From positions 4,526,001-4,590,000 of the forward strand of contig NZ_AP022591.1 in the NCBI RefSeq assembly GCF_010731795.1: DNA of 64,000 nt. Reading direction: 5' to 3'. The notes under the pieces are model-generated. The model worked only from the letters and a program-made list of their open reading frames with translations. It did no database searches and had not been told where the DNA came from. Origin of the DNA: Mycolicibacterium celeriflavum (GTDB lineage Bacteria; Actinomycetota; Actinomycetes; Mycobacteriales; Mycobacteriaceae). Position numbers and translations under genes: made by a program. Positions 55,167 to 63,911 of this stretch are shown here, piece by piece; the stretch's first letter is position 1, and every line of letters starts with the position of its first letter.

Positions 55167-55884
55167 CGGTTTCGTCGACCGCGTCGACGTGCGCACGCAC
55201 CAGTGCCGGAAACCGGCCGCGGTCCGGCCGGAAGATGTCGTGCGGGGAGTCGGGGAAGACATGCAGCCGGGCCGCCGGGAACAGACATCGGTAGCGGTCC
55301 CACGCGGCGTCGTCGATCAACGGGCTGGTGGGGCTTCGTACCACAAGCAGCGGCGGCTGCCACTGCGCCAGCGGTTCCCAGAATGACTGCGAGCGCGCGG
55401 CGCGGAACGTGGCGACGCCCGCGTCGCGGTCGAGACGCTCGTGCACGGGGGTTCCCCGCCAGCGACCGTCCAACAGTCGGACGAAGATGTGCTCGGCGAG
55501 CGTGATCTCCTCGGGGATGTAGTCGCCGATCGAGATCGACCGCACCCGGCCGCGATGCCCCAGCGCCCACCTCAGCGCATACGCGGTGCCGCGCGAGAAC
55601 GTCACGAGGTGCACCGGACCGTCGGTGACGGTGTCGATCACCGCGCCGACATCGCTGCCGAGTGACGCTGAGTCATAACCAGTTTCGGGTGCGCCGCTAC
55701 GCCCGTGCCCCCGCAGCTCCACGACCAACGTCCGTCGGCCGAACAGCCCCAGCACCTCAACGTAGTCCTCGGCGACATCGGTCATGCCCGGCACGAAGAC
55801 GACCGGTGCACGTCGACTCTGCCCGCCGGAGTCGAGGTAGTGAAGGCGTACGCCGCCGTTGGTTGTGAAGCGCGATTCGACCAT
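55141..55884 (-). CDS. Alpha/beta hydrolase
   Basis: A 247-residue alpha/beta hydrolase. FVPGMTDVAEDY follows beta3, the nucleophile elbow is VTFSRGTAYALRWA (a non-glycine variant of G-x-S-x-G, Ser near 97), the acid is near RSPTSPLIDD and the catalytic His near FPDSPHDIF. No signal peptide. Substrate unknown. Confidence 0.85.
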   Translation of the reverse strand: MVESRFTTNGGVRLHYLDSGGQSRRAPVVFVPGMTDVAEDYVEVLGLFGRRTLVVELRGHGRSGAPETGYDSASLGSDVGAVIDTVTDGPVHLVTFSRGTAYALRWALGHRGRVRSISIGDYIPEEITLAEHIFVRLLDGRWRGTPVHERLDRDAGVATFRAARSQSFWEPLAQWQPPLLVVRSPTSPLIDDAAWDRYRCLFPAARLHVFPDSPHDIFRPDRGRFPALVRAHVDAVDETVRAASRAQ

Positions 55885-55979
55885 CGCACATCACCATGCC
55901 GAATCTCGTGCTGCACCGTGTGCGAAATGGGTGCGAAGCATCCGGCGAGGGAGCACCCTGGTAGTGGAGGGTGATGGCA

Positions 55980-56258
55980 ATGTACGACAAGGTCATGGAC
56001 AACATCTGGCACATCGACGTCGAGTTCGCTGAGGACGATACGCACACCCACGCGACGGTGCGGGCCACCCGCGACGACGGTGAAACGGTCACCGCGCTGG
56101 GCGACGCCTACCGCAACCCGAAGGATTCCGTGCAGCCACGGGTGGGTGAGGAGATCGCTGCGGCAAGAGGGCTGATCGCGCTCGGCGCGGAACTGTTGCA
56201 GCGCGCGTCCTCACGGATCGAGCAGACCACGCATCAGCCGGTCCACTTGTACCGCTGA
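55980..56258 (+). CDS. DUF1876 family protein (Rv1738/Rv2632c-like)
   Basis: A 92-residue protein (MYDKVMDNIWHIDVEFAEDDTHTHATV) of the DUF1876 family, whose M. tuberculosis members Rv1738 and Rv2632c include a dormancy-induced, ribosome-hibernation-like fold. The ATG at 55980 is chosen because GGAGG lies 9 bases upstream; GTG 55971 and ATG 55974 are too close to it. No DosR box was seen upstream. It ends 2 bp from the convergent 3beta-HSD gene. Confidence 0.82.
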   Translation: MYDKVMDNIWHIDVEFAEDDTHTHATVRATRDDGETVTALGDAYRNPKDSVQPRVGEEIAAARGLIALGAELLQRASSRIEQTTHQPVHLYR

Positions 56259-56260
56259 GC

Positions 56261-57382
56261 TCAGCCCTCGGGCGGCGCCGTGGTGATGCTGACCGCCGGT
56301 TCCTTCGACGCGTTCTCCATCTGGCGGTACAGGTCGACGTAGTAGGGCAGGCACTCGGCCATCGCCTGCTCCGTGGTGAACAGCGGCCGGTAACCGAGGT
56401 CACGTTCGGCCTTCGCGATGGAGAAGTAGTTGTCGAGGTAAAGCCGTTCCACGCCAAGCGGTTCGATCATCGGCTTGGGCGCACCGAACTTGAAGTGCAG
56501 CCACTGCCACACCGTCATGACGAACCACACCAGCCGACCGGGCACGCGGAGCTTCGGGTACTTCTGTCCGCAGGCCTCCACCACCGGGCGGGAGAACTCG
56601 AACATGTTGATCGGTTCGCCGTCGTTGATGAAGTACGCCTGCCCAGGGGCCGTACCGCCGGGCACCAGATGCTGTGCAGCCAGGATGAAACCGTGAATCA
56701 GGTTGTGTACGTAGGAGTTGTCGAGCTTGACGTTCTTGCTGCCCACCAGCACCTTGACGTGCCCGGCGAGCACGCTCTCGAACACCTTGCGGAACATGGT
56801 CTGGTCGCCGCGGCCCCAGATGCCGCTCGGCCGGATCGAACACGTCAGCAGTCCGCCGGCGCCGTTCTGTGAAAGCACGAACTTCTCCGCGACCACCTTG
56901 GTCTCGGTGTAGAGATCGTTGAACCGCTCTGTGTAGGGCAGGGTTTCGTCGCCACCGGAGATGCGCCGCCCGCCCATGACGACGCTGTTCGAGGCGGTGT
57001 AGACGAAGCGCGGCACGCCGGCCGCCTGCGCCGCCCGCACGAGGTTCTCGGTCCCGGTGACGTTGATCGCGAAGCTGCGCTCGCGACTTTCCTGGCTCAC
57101 CGCGCCGCCGCCCGTCAGGTCGATGATGGCCGCGGTGTGGAAGACGGTGTCGACACCGGCGACGGCGGCAGCCACCGTCTCGACGTCACAGATGTCGCCT
57201 TCGAGCACTTCGAGTCGCGGGTGCGCCGGTAGCGACGAGGGGGCGCGGTCGAAGGAGCGGACCTCATGTCCGCGCTCGAGCAGTTCGGTCACCAGATTGG
57301 CGCCGACGAATCCCGATCCGCCCGTCACAAGCACCCGATCCAATTCGGTGGTCAGCGTTGAGTCACCCATGGCGGGCAGCAT
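56261..57382 (-). CDS. 3-beta-hydroxysteroid dehydrogenase/isomerase (Rv1106c-like)
   Basis: A 373-residue extended SDR. NAD motif VTGGSGFVGANL (19–30), Asp45 after beta2, and the catalytic YTETK (Tyr158, Lys162) with TASNSVVMGG before it. The M. tuberculosis orthologue oxidises cholesterol to cholest-4-en-3-one. A perfect KstR-type box lies 4 bp upstream of the first ATG, so the promoter overlaps the operator; the second ATG at 57370 (MGDSTLTTEL) is a possible true start. Sequence is very close to the mycobacterial family. Confidence 0.94.
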   Translation of the reverse strand: MLPAMGDSTLTTELDRVLVTGGSGFVGANLVTELLERGHEVRSFDRAPSSLPAHPRLEVLEGDICDVETVAAAVAGVDTVFHTAAIIDLTGGGAVSQESRERSFAINVTGTENLVRAAQAAGVPRFVYTASNSVVMGGRRISGGDETLPYTERFNDLYTETKVVAEKFVLSQNGAGGLLTCSIRPSGIWGRGDQTMFRKVFESVLAGHVKVLVGSKNVKLDNSYVHNLIHGFILAAQHLVPGGTAPGQAYFINDGEPINMFEFSRPVVEACGQKYPKLRVPGRLVWFVMTVWQWLHFKFGAPKPMIEPLGVERLYLDNYFSIAKAERDLGYRPLFTTEQAMAECLPYYVDLYRQMENASKEPAVSITTAPPEG

Positions 57383-57385
57383 AAC

Positions 57386-57399
57386 TGAAACGTGTTACA
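57386..57399. promoter_or_regulatory. KstR-type operator upstream of the 3beta-HSD gene
   Basis: TGAAACGTGTTACA matches TnnAACnnGTTnnA completely and sits inside a longer palindrome (CTGAAACGTGTTACAG). It is immediately upstream of the 3beta-HSD start, where a repressor would block transcription. Confidence 0.85.
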
Positions 57400-57433
57400 G
57401 TTTCGACCCCTTGTCGCCAGGGTCGTTGCCGCG

Positions 57434-57646
57434 TCAACTTTCTTCAGGCTCCTTTGCGGCCAGCGCATCCTCGATCCGCTTGCGGGCCCCAGCTAAGTGC
57501 TCTTCACAACGTTTGGCGAGCTCCTCGCCCCGTTCCCAGAGCTTCAGCGATGCATCGAGATCCAAGCCGCCCTGCTCCAGTTGCTGAACCACCGCGACCA
57601 GTTCTTCTCGCGCTTCTTCGTAGCCGAGTTCACTAATGGGCTTCAT
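57434..57646 (-). CDS. xseB: Exodeoxyribonuclease VII small subunit
   Basis: A 70-residue helical protein ([44 protein letters not shown], seen in full over 4–47) with the XseB signature LE.GGLDLD.SL.L.ERG. It binds the large subunit in multiple copies to form exonuclease VII, which degrades single-stranded DNA in both directions. Its ATG overlaps the xseA stop by 4 bp. Confidence 0.94.
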   Translation of the reverse strand: MKPISELGYEEAREELVAVVQQLEQGGLDLDASLKLWERGEELAKRCEEHLAGARKRIEDALAAKEPEES

Positions 57647-58875
57647 TGAGTCGTCCCTTCCGGCCCGTCGCTGATCGCGGCAATCGCCCCGTCGGACACC
57701 CGCACCCGCAGCCGCGCACCCTTCGGGGCGTCGGCCGTCGTGCGCAGCACCGCCGCGTCCGGCATGGTCTGCACCACCGCGTAGCCCCGCGCCAGCGTCG
57801 CCGCCGGCCCCAGTGTGCTCAGGCGCGCCGACAGGTGTCCGATGCGGTCGGCCTCGGCGGCCACCAGGCGGGTGATATCGCGGCGGGCGGCGGTGCGTGC
57901 ACGCTCGACCTCGTCGGCGCGTGCATTGATCGCGGCCATCGGCTGCGCCAGCACGGGTCTGCTGCGCAACTGGTCGATGGTGCGTTGTTCGCGGTGCACC
58001 CAGTTACGCAGCGCGCGCCCACCGCGTCGACACAGGTCGGTGATCAACGCCTGCTCGGCGGCGGCGTCGGGGACGATGCGCTTGGCGGCGTCGGTGGGGG
58101 TGGCCGCCCGCAGATCCGCGACCAGGTCACACAGCGGGTTGTCAGGTTCGTGACCGATCGCGCTGACCACCGGCGTGGTGCACTTGGCGATCTCGCGGCA
58201 CAGTGTTTCGTCGTAGAACGGCAGCAGGTCCTCGACGCTGCCGCCACCGCGCGCGATCACGATGACGTCCACGTCGGGATCTGCGTCCAGTTCGCGTAAC
58301 GCCTCGACGACCTGCGGCACGGTGTTGGGACCCTGCACCGCGGTGTTGCGGATCGCGAAATGCACTGCGGACCAACGGTCTCGAGCAACAGTGACCACGT
58401 CGCGCTCAGCGTGGCTGGCCCGGCCGGTGATCAGCCCGATAGTGCGCGGCAGGAAAGGCAGCGGCCGCTTCAGTCGCGGGTCGAACAGCCCTTCGGCGTC
58501 GAGCAACCGGCGCAGCCGCTCGATGCGGGCCAGCAGCTCGCCGAGGCCGACGGCGCGGATCTCGTCGATGCGCAGGCTGAAAGAGCCATTGCGGGTGTAG
58601 AACTGCGGCTTGCCGTGCATCAGCACCTGCGTGCCCTCGGTCAGCGGCACCGGCGCATTCGCGACCAGATCACGCGGACAGCTCACCGACAGCGACATGT
58701 CGGCGGCGGGATCGCGCAGCACCATCCAGGCGGTCGACTGGCGCAGTTTGAGTTCGGTCAGCTGGCCCTCGACCCACACGGTGCCGAGCCGGTCGATGTA
58801 CTTTGCGACGCGCGTGGCCACAGCGCGCACCGGCCATGGGTTGTCCGGAGACTTGCCCGGCTCGGCTTCTGTCAT
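57643..58875 (-). CDS. xseA: Exodeoxyribonuclease VII large subunit
   Basis: A 410-residue protein. The N-terminal OB-fold (about 12–110: [23 protein letters not shown]) binds ssDNA; the catalytic domain has [29 protein letters not shown] and [24 protein letters not shown], the standard conserved blocks. A long helical region follows before the YAVVQ end. It is in an operon with xseB. Size is usual. Confidence 0.95.
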   Translation of the reverse strand: MTEAEPGKSPDNPWPVRAVATRVAKYIDRLGTVWVEGQLTELKLRQSTAWMVLRDPAADMSLSVSCPRDLVANAPVPLTEGTQVLMHGKPQFYTRNGSFSLRIDEIRAVGLGELLARIERLRRLLDAEGLFDPRLKRPLPFLPRTIGLITGRASHAERDVVTVARDRWSAVHFAIRNTAVQGPNTVPQVVEALRELDADPDVDVIVIARGGGSVEDLLPFYDETLCREIAKCTTPVVSAIGHEPDNPLCDLVADLRAATPTDAAKRIVPDAAAEQALITDLCRRGGRALRNWVHREQRTIDQLRSRPVLAQPMAAINARADEVERARTAARRDITRLVAAEADRIGHLSARLSTLGPAATLARGYAVVQTMPDAAVLRTTADAPKGARLRVRVSDGAIAAISDGPEGTTQ

Positions 58876-58897
58876 CTTCGGCGCCCGCTGGGCGACG

Positions 58898-59464
58898 TCA
58901 CCTGGCGGACGCGCGGGTGATTCTGTTCGCGAGCAGGGTCTGGAACGGTGCGCGGCCCTTGGTGGCCTCTTCGTAGGCCAGCAGCGCCTCGAGGTCGTTG
59001 ACCCGCAGGGTGCCCAGTCGAGCCCGCAACTGCGCGAGCGTGAGCGATTCGTAGTCCAGTTCGGTGACGATCTCTGGGGTGTCGCCCGGGTCCGGTGACG
59101 CCGTGCGGGTTTCCCGGTCAGCCGTCGACGTCCCCGGTTCGCCGTTGCTGAACAGCGCGAAGCGGCCCTCGGTCAGGCGCTCACCGTCGGTGGTGGGCGT
59201 CGGTGCCGCGCCGTCGTCGAGGTCCTCGTCGAAGGTCGCCCACTCGGGCTGTTCATCCTTGGGCGGAAAGAGCGACTCCAGCGTCTCGTCACCCTTGATG
59301 ACCAGGTCGGCGACGTCCTGCTGCATCTTCATCACGAGGTGCGCGAGCTGGCTGACGACGGTCATCGGGTACATCAGGATGGTCTGCGGGAGCTTACGGG
59401 TTTCCTCGATGGCGGTTACCGCCGCGCCAACCAGCAGACGGACCCCATAAGGTGCGGTTGCCAT
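58898..59464 (-). CDS. Lipid droplet-associated-type protein (Rv1109c-like)
   Basis: A 188-residue protein. The N-terminal 60 residues are amphipathic or hydrophobic ([45 protein letters not shown]); the middle is acidic and low-complexity; the C-terminal 45 residues ([34 protein letters not shown]) form a helix-rich domain found in related mycobacterial proteins annotated as lipid-droplet associated. Function otherwise unknown. Same strand as xseA, 22 bp upstream. Confidence 0.8.
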   Translation of the reverse strand: MATAPYGVRLLVGAAVTAIEETRKLPQTILMYPMTVVSQLAHLVMKMQQDVADLVIKGDETLESLFPPKDEQPEWATFDEDLDDGAAPTPTTDGERLTEGRFALFSNGEPGTSTADRETRTASPDPGDTPEIVTELDYESLTLAQLRARLGTLRVNDLEALLAYEEATKGRAPFQTLLANRITRASAR

Positions 59465-59538
59465 GGCCCTAGCCTACGGGCGGCCGCTCGGCTGGTCCGG
59501 GAGGGCCACCGAACGACTTTGTGCGTACCCTGGGTCTC

Positions 59539-60540
59539 ATGCCGACGACGATCAACATGGGGATTCCGGGCGCCTCCAGCTCGGTCACCGGTGGTGTCTC
59601 CGGCAAGCGGGTGCTGCTGGCTGAGCCGCGTGGTTACTGCGCGGGAGTCGACCGCGCCGTCGAAACCGTCGAGCGCGCGCTGGAAAAGCACGGCGCCCCG
59701 GTTTACGTGCGTCACGAGATCGTGCACAACCGGCACGTCGTCGAGACGCTGGCCAAGGCGGGTGCGGTGTTCGTCGAGGAGACCGACGAGGTGCCCGAAG
59801 GCGCGATCGTGGTGTTCTCCGCCCACGGCGTCGCCCCGACGGTGCACCAGACCGCCAAAGAGCGCGACCTCAAGGTCATCGACGCGACCTGTCCGCTGGT
59901 CACCAAGGTGCACAACGAAGCCAAGCGGTTCGCCCGCGACGACTACGACATCCTGCTGATCGGCCACGAAGGCCATGAGGAGGTCGTCGGCACCGCCGGG
60001 GAGGCACCCGACCACGTGCAGCTCGTCGACGGGCCCGACTCCGTCGACAACGTCACCGTGCGCGACGAGAGCAAAGTCATCTGGCTGTCGCAGACCACGC
60101 TGAGCGTCGACGAGACCATGGAGACGGTGCGCCGACTCCGCGAGAAGTTCCCGACCCTGCAGGACCCGCCGAGCGACGACATCTGTTACGCCACGCAGAA
60201 CCGCCAGGTGGCGGTCAAGGCGATGGCCCCGGAGTGTGAGCTCGTGATCGTGGTCGGATCGCGCAACTCGTCGAACTCGGTCCGGCTGGTCGAGGTCGCG
60301 CTGGGCGCCGGCTCCGACGCCGCCCACCTCGTCGACTACGCCGACGACATCGACCCCGCCTGGCTCGATGGGGTGACGACGGTTGGGGTCACCTCCGGCG
60401 CGTCGGTGCCGGAGATTCTGGTGCGCGGCGTGTTGGAGCGGTTGGGCGAGTACGGCTTCGACGTGGTGCAGCCGGTGACGACGGCCAACGAGACGCTGGT
60501 TTTCGCCTTGCCAAGGGAGATCCGCCCCGCCCGCGCGTAG
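59539..60540 (+). CDS. ispH: 4-hydroxy-3-methylbut-2-enyl diphosphate reductase IspH (LytB)
   Basis: A 333-residue [4Fe-4S] enzyme, the last step of the MEP pathway, making IPP and DMAPP. Cluster cysteines: Cys34 ([10 protein letters not shown]), Cys118 ([11 protein letters not shown]) and Cys216 ([11 protein letters not shown]). The catalytic SAHGV and [11 protein letters not shown] segments are present. ATG 59539 ([12 protein letters not shown]) matches orthologue starts; an in-frame GTG is at 59521. It supplies the prenyl precursors used by the Z-FPP synthase in the same window. Confidence 0.95.
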   Translation: MPTTINMGIPGASSSVTGGVSGKRVLLAEPRGYCAGVDRAVETVERALEKHGAPVYVRHEIVHNRHVVETLAKAGAVFVEETDEVPEGAIVVFSAHGVAPTVHQTAKERDLKVIDATCPLVTKVHNEAKRFARDDYDILLIGHEGHEEVVGTAGEAPDHVQLVDGPDSVDNVTVRDESKVIWLSQTTLSVDETMETVRRLREKFPTLQDPPSDDICYATQNRQVAVKAMAPECELVIVVGSRNSSNSVRLVEVALGAGSDAAHLVDYADDIDPAWLDGVTTVGVTSGASVPEILVRGVLERLGEYGFDVVQPVTTANETLVFALPREIRPARA

Positions 60541-60556
60541 CCGTCGAGCGACAGCG

Positions 60557-61645
60557 TCAGATGTCGTACTCCCAGGAGTCGGCCTCCCAGTCACGGGGCG
60601 TCCGGCGACGGGTCCGGTACTCCGCGCGGTCGTCGGTTTCTTCACCTCGGTAGCGCACCCGCGACACCGGGTGGTGTGTCCCATTGCCGTTGCTGCGGTG
60701 CGGCTCGCGAGGCTGGTAGTCGTCGAAGCGACGGCGACGTTCGGGGCGCTCCCCGGTTCGGTCGCGCCCGGTGCGCTCGTAGCCGACGCGGCGCTCCGAT
60801 GGGGGAGGGCCGGGCTGCCGCGGGTTCGACGCGCGCGGTCTGCGGCGCGGCTCGGCCGATGACGGCGGTTCGGCGTGCCTGCCCGAGCGGGGACGCCGCG
60901 GGCGCTCGGCGACGGGCTCGATGACTTCGGTCTCGGGCGGGCGGACGTGGCGCGGTCGTGGCGTCGAAGTCCTGCTGGTTGGCCGACCGCTGCGATTCGA
61001 CGCCGTTCTGCCGGTGCGGGTGGGCCGGCTCACACTCTCGGCGCGCTTACGGCGGGGCGGAGCAACCTCCTCGGCGTCATCGTGCGATGGGCGCGCCAGC
61101 AGTGCCGAGACCTTCGCCACCCCTTTGTTCATCAACGCCGTCGCCAACTCCGCCACGCGACCAGGCTTCGACTCGCTGCGGTCGTCGGCGGCTTGTGGAG
61201 ATGTGCGGCGGGTCGCCATGCCGACGTACCAGCGGACCATGCCGACCAGCAGCACGGCCGCCGAAGTGAAGAACATCAGCGGGAAGCGTTCGATCAGCGG
61301 GTAGCCGCAGTTGATCGCCAGATCCTTGACGCCGGTGAACTGTCCGCCGGTGAACAGGAAGTAGGCCCCCGGCACGCTGACGAACAGAATCAGCGGCGGC
61401 TGGATGACCGCGGTGAACACCGCTTCCTGCCGGACGGCCAGCACGGCCGCGAGGCAGCCGAGGAGGTAGCACGCGGCGAAGACCGAGCTGAGTTCTTTGC
61501 CGCCCGAGCCGGCGTCGAACGCGAATCCGATCGCGGTTGCCGTGATCGCGACCAGCACAGCACCCCACCCGGGCACACCGGGGAAGTTGGGGTGCGCGGA
61601 CCGATGGTCGGCGACGACCGCCGACCGTGCGCGCTGTGCTGACAC
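60557..61645 (-). CDS. DUF6542-type membrane protein with long basic tail (Rv1111c-like)
   Basis: A 362-residue protein: four hydrophobic helices in the first 140 residues (WGAVLVAITATAIGFAF, YLLGCLAAVLAV, PPLILFVSVPGAYFLF, LMFFTSAAVLLVGMV), then about 220 disordered residues rich in Arg, Pro and Ser (RRPRSGRHAEPPSSAEPRRR and similar), ending WEADSWEYDI. Function unknown. The GTG at 61645 (VSAQRARSAVVADHRSAHPN) is the only supported start; the very long frame upstream is antisense of ychF. Confidence 0.85.
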   Translation of the reverse strand: MSAQRARSAVVADHRSAHPNFPGVPGWGAVLVAITATAIGFAFDAGSGGKELSSVFAACYLLGCLAAVLAVRQEAVFTAVIQPPLILFVSVPGAYFLFTGGQFTGVKDLAINCGYPLIERFPLMFFTSAAVLLVGMVRWYVGMATRRTSPQAADDRSESKPGRVAELATALMNKGVAKVSALLARPSHDDAEEVAPPRRKRAESVSRPTRTGRTASNRSGRPTSRTSTPRPRHVRPPETEVIEPVAERPRRPRSGRHAEPPSSAEPRRRPRASNPRQPGPPPSERRVGYERTGRDRTGERPERRRRFDDYQPREPHRSNGNGTHHPVSRVRYRGEETDDRAEYRTRRRTPRDWEADSWEYDI

Positions 61646-61729
61646 AGGTAGACCGTACCGGCTATCGCTACATGTGGCGGTCAGCGCGGTTCGGGCGCGC
61701 CCGTCACAGTCTCCTAGACTCTGGACCCT

Positions 61730-62803
61730 GTGAGCTTGAACCTGGGAATCGTCGGCCTGCCGAACGTCGGAAAATCGACGCTCTTCAACGCGTTGACGCG
61801 AAACGACGTGCTGGCCGCCAACTACCCGTTCGCCACGATCGAGCCGAACGAGGGAGTCGTCCCGCTGCCCGATCCGCGATTGGCCGAGCTGGCCAGAATT
61901 TTCGGGTCGGAAAAGATCGTTCATGCGCCGGTCACCTTCGTTGATATCGCCGGAATCGTCAAGGGCGCATCCGAAGGCGCCGGGTTGGGCAACAAGTTTC
62001 TGGCCAACATCCGCGAGAGTGACGCGATCTGCCAAGTGGTGCGGGTGTTCAGTGACGACGACGTGGCGCACGTCGACGGCCGCATCGACCCGAAGTCCGA
62101 CATCGAGGTGATCGAGACCGAACTGATCCTCGCCGACCTGCAGACGCTGGAGAGGGCGTTGCCGCGGTTGGAGAAGGAAGCCAGGACGCACAAGGAGCGC
62201 AGGCCGGCGCACGAGGCCGCCGCGGCGGCGCAGGAAATCCTCAACGGCGGGACGACGTTGTTCGCGGCGGGCGTGGACACTGCGCCGTTGCGGGAACTGA
62301 ATCTGCTGACGACCAAGCCGTTTCTGTATGTGTTCAACGCCGACGAGGCGGTGTTGACTGACGACGCGCGAAAGTCGGAATTGCGCGAGATGGTGGCGCC
62401 GGCCGACGCGGTGTTCCTCGACGCGAAGATCGAAGCCGAGCTGCAGGAGCTCGACGACGAGTCGGCCGCGGAGCTGCTCGAGTCGATCGGCCAGACCGAG
62501 CATGGCCTGGATGCGTTGGCGCGGGCGGGTTTTCACACTCTGAAGCTGCAGACGTTCTTGACCGCGGGACCGAAAGAGTCGCGTGCGTGGACGATTCACC
62601 AAGGCGACACCGCGCCGAAGGCGGCCGGAGTGATCCACACCGACTTCGAGAAGGGTTTCATCAAGGCCGAGATCGTCTCCTACGACGACCTGGTCGAGGC
62701 CGGGTCGATGGCCGCGGCGAAGGCGGCGGGCAAGGTTCGGATGGAGGGCAAGGACTACGTCATGGCCGACGGCGATGTGGTCGAGTTCCGCTTCAACGTG
62801 TAG
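61730..62803 (+). CDS. ychF: Ribosome-binding ATPase YchF (Ola1/Obg-like)
   Basis: A 357-residue P-loop protein. G1 [15 protein letters not shown] (8–22), switch region [13 protein letters not shown]3 [20 protein letters not shown], then a coiled coil and the C-terminal TGS domain ([29 protein letters not shown]). It binds the ribosome and hydrolyses ATP, with roles in stress response. GTG start. The last 24 bp, encoding VEFRFNV and the stop, occur twice more downstream. Confidence 0.95.
   Translation: MSLNLGIVGLPNVGKSTLFNALTRNDVLAANYPFATIEPNEGVVPLPDPRLAELARIFGSEKIVHAPVTFVDIAGIVKGASEGAGLGNKFLANIRESDAICQVVRVFSDDDVAHVDGRIDPKSDIEVIETELILADLQTLERALPRLEKEARTHKERRPAHEAAAAAQEILNGGTTLFAAGVDTAPLRELNLLTTKPFLYVFNADEAVLTDDARKSELREMVAPADAVFLDAKIEAELQELDDESAAELLESIGQTEHGLDALARAGFHTLKLQTFLTAGPKESRAWTIHQGDTAPKAAGVIHTDFEKGFIKAEIVSYDDLVEAGSMAAAKAAGKVRMEGKDYVMADGDVVEFRFNV
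62779..62802 (+). repeat. ychF 3'-end direct repeat, copy 1 (in the gene)
   Basis: Contains GAGTTCCGCTTCAACGTGTA. This 24-bp segment at the end of ychF is identical to 62983–63006. It forms the left border of the islet that follows. Confidence 0.95.
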
Positions 62804-62982
62804 TTGCTCTCATGTGTAGCTGCGTTGCCACTGGCGTCCCGCTGTTCGCATGGGTCGCAGCCGAGGACGTTAACGGGTGGATTGCCCTGCGTATTTGCGG
62901 GTGATCAACCTCTTAAGCGTTGAGTTACGTCCGGGTCATCAACCATCGCCCACCGTCGTGGTGTTTATCGGCGACGCAATCC
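62804..62982. other. Non-coding spacer inside the ychF islet
   Basis: No supported gene in these 179 bp. It contains a half-copy (62897–62919) of the dispersed repeat GCGGGTGATCAACCTCTTA seen as an inverted pair at 22447–22499. It is bounded on both sides by exact copies of the ychF end. Confidence 0.7.
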
Positions 62983-63006
62983 GGTCGAGTTCCGCTTCAA
63001 CGTGTA
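62983..63006 (+). repeat. ychF 3'-end direct repeat, copy 2
   Basis: An exact 24-bp copy of the ychF end, 204 bp downstream of copy 1; the sequence upstream of it is unrelated to ychF. The stop of the convergent AhpD-like gene lies 15 bp further on. Confidence 0.95.
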
Positions 63007-63021
63007 AGCGTCCGGCGGCGG

Positions 63022-63351
63022 CTACTCGTCATCGGCGATGCTCTTCATCGCCTTCCAACCGTGCGTGACGCCGCCACCGGCGCGCAAGGCGGCGGCAACC
63101 ATGACTGCTTCGGCGACATCGGCCTTGGAAGCGCCGGCCTTGACGGCGCGCTTGGCGTGGTCCTCGATGCAGAACGGGCACTGAGTGGTAACTGCGACAC
63201 CGACTGCGATCAGCTCCCTGGTGGCCAGATCAAGGTTGCCGGTGTTCTTGTTGAACACGGCTTTGTCGAATCCGAAGAACGCCGAGACCATCTCCGGTGC
63301 GGCGGCCTTGATGTCGGCCATGAATTTTGCTTCGTCGTTGTGAGAGTGCAT
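63022..63351 (-). CDS. Carboxymuconolactone decarboxylase (AhpD-like) family protein
   Basis: A 109-residue all-helical CMD-family protein with the AhpD-type redox motif C-P-F-C followed by IEDH (TTQCPFCIEDHAKRAVKAGA). The two cysteines and the His suggest alkylhydroperoxidase-like or other thiol redox activity rather than decarboxylation. It lies inside the repeat-bounded islet downstream of ychF, on the minus strand, behind a small membrane ORF and a CsoR-type operator. Confidence 0.88.
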   Translation of the reverse strand: MHSHNDEAKFMADIKAAAPEMVSAFFGFDKAVFNKNTGNLDLATRELIAVGVAVTTQCPFCIEDHAKRAVKAGASKADVAEAVMVAAALRAGGGVTHGWKAMKSIADDE

Positions 63352-63480
63352 TGCTGATCCTTTGCTTGTTCGTTGGTGCTGCCTCAGGCGCGGCGGCGCA
63401 GGATGAGGCAGCGCTTTCTGGTCGTGCCACGGTCTACGGACGCCGGTGGGTAGACCCAGGGGCAGTCCGCGGTCCTCTGA
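63352..63480. other. Gap between the small ORF and the AhpD-like gene
   Basis: 129 bp without a supported gene. The AhpD-like start has AGGATCAGCA upstream on the minus strand, a weak ribosome binding site. Nothing else recognised. Confidence 0.5.
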
Positions 63481-63630
63481 TCAGGTGCGGACCTCCCTGA
63501 TTTCGTTGCGTCCGGGCGCGATTGCAGCAGATTCCTCGGTGTTCACGCGCCCGCTGAGGGTGAGCAGTGCCAGGACCGCCGCCGCGATCAGGATCCCCGT
63601 GCCTACCTCCAGCGCGGTGCCGCCTGGCAT
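63481..63630 (-). CDS. Small single-pass membrane protein (49 aa)
   Basis: A 49-codon frame, ATG 63630 to TGA 63481: MPGGTALEVGTGILIAAAVL, then ALLTLSGRVNTEESAAIAPG and a polar end. One hydrophobic helix (about 10–26) with a polar tail. No ribosome binding site is obvious, so translation may be leaderless or nearly so. It lies between the CsoR-type operator (63663–63679) and the AhpD-like gene, both consistent with one transcript. No known family recognised. Confidence 0.55.
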   Translation of the reverse strand: MPGGTALEVGTGILIAAAVLALLTLSGRVNTEESAAIAPGRNEIREVRT

Positions 63631-63662
63631 GACGACGCAATGGCAGGTACCGGTGATAACTA

Positions 63663-63679
63663 TATACCCCCGGGGGGTA
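63663..63679. promoter_or_regulatory. CsoR/RcnR-family type operator
   Basis: The sequence is the palindrome ATACCCC-CGG-GGGGTAT, the inverted G/C-tract pattern bound by CsoR-family repressors (Cu(I), Ni, formaldehyde or persulfide sensors). It lies 33–49 bp upstream of the 49-codon ORF on the minus strand and adjoins a TATAGT-like -10 (63655–63660 on the minus strand). The ligand cannot be read from the sequence, and no CsoR gene is in this window. Confidence 0.65.
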
Positions 63680-63684
63680 TTCCA

Positions 63685-63818
63685 ACCCGACAGCCGGATG
63701 TGGACAGCTTGGCGTCAGGCGTCGCATGCCGGTTCGACATGAGGCGAAGGTGCCCCGTCACCAGCAGAGATGGCTCGATATGTGTGATACCTCACGTCGT
63801 GTGGCAAGTCGGTACCAA
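63685..63818. other. Islet segment with no gene seen
   Basis: 134 bp between the operator and copy 3 of the ychF-end repeat. Short frames occur on both strands, but none has a start, length or composition that supports a gene. Confidence 0.5.
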
Positions 63819-63842
63819 GTCGAATTCCGCTTCAATGTGTAG
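63819..63842 (+). repeat. ychF 3'-end direct repeat, copy 3 (diverged)
   Basis: GTCGAATTCCGCTTCAATGT plus GTAG: it differs from the ychF end at two bases, both third codon positions, so it still encodes VEFRFNV-stop. The sequence before it is unrelated to ychF. This is the right border of the islet. Confidence 0.92.
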
Positions 63843-63911
63843 AGGCTAAGCCGCTGGTCGTAGCTCCGCCGTTCTCGGGATAATTCAGACCTACACCGCT
63901 ACAGTTCTGCC

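Noticed and set aside
61646-62638. Extension of the DUF6542-type gene to 693 residues
   Set aside because: It is antisense to ychF, which is an intact conserved gene. The membrane protein starts at the GTG at 61645.
63434-63742. 97–98-residue frames on both strands in the ychF islet
   Set aside because: Both have shadow-like composition and no start context. The third frame on the minus strand gives the more plausible 49-codon membrane ORF.
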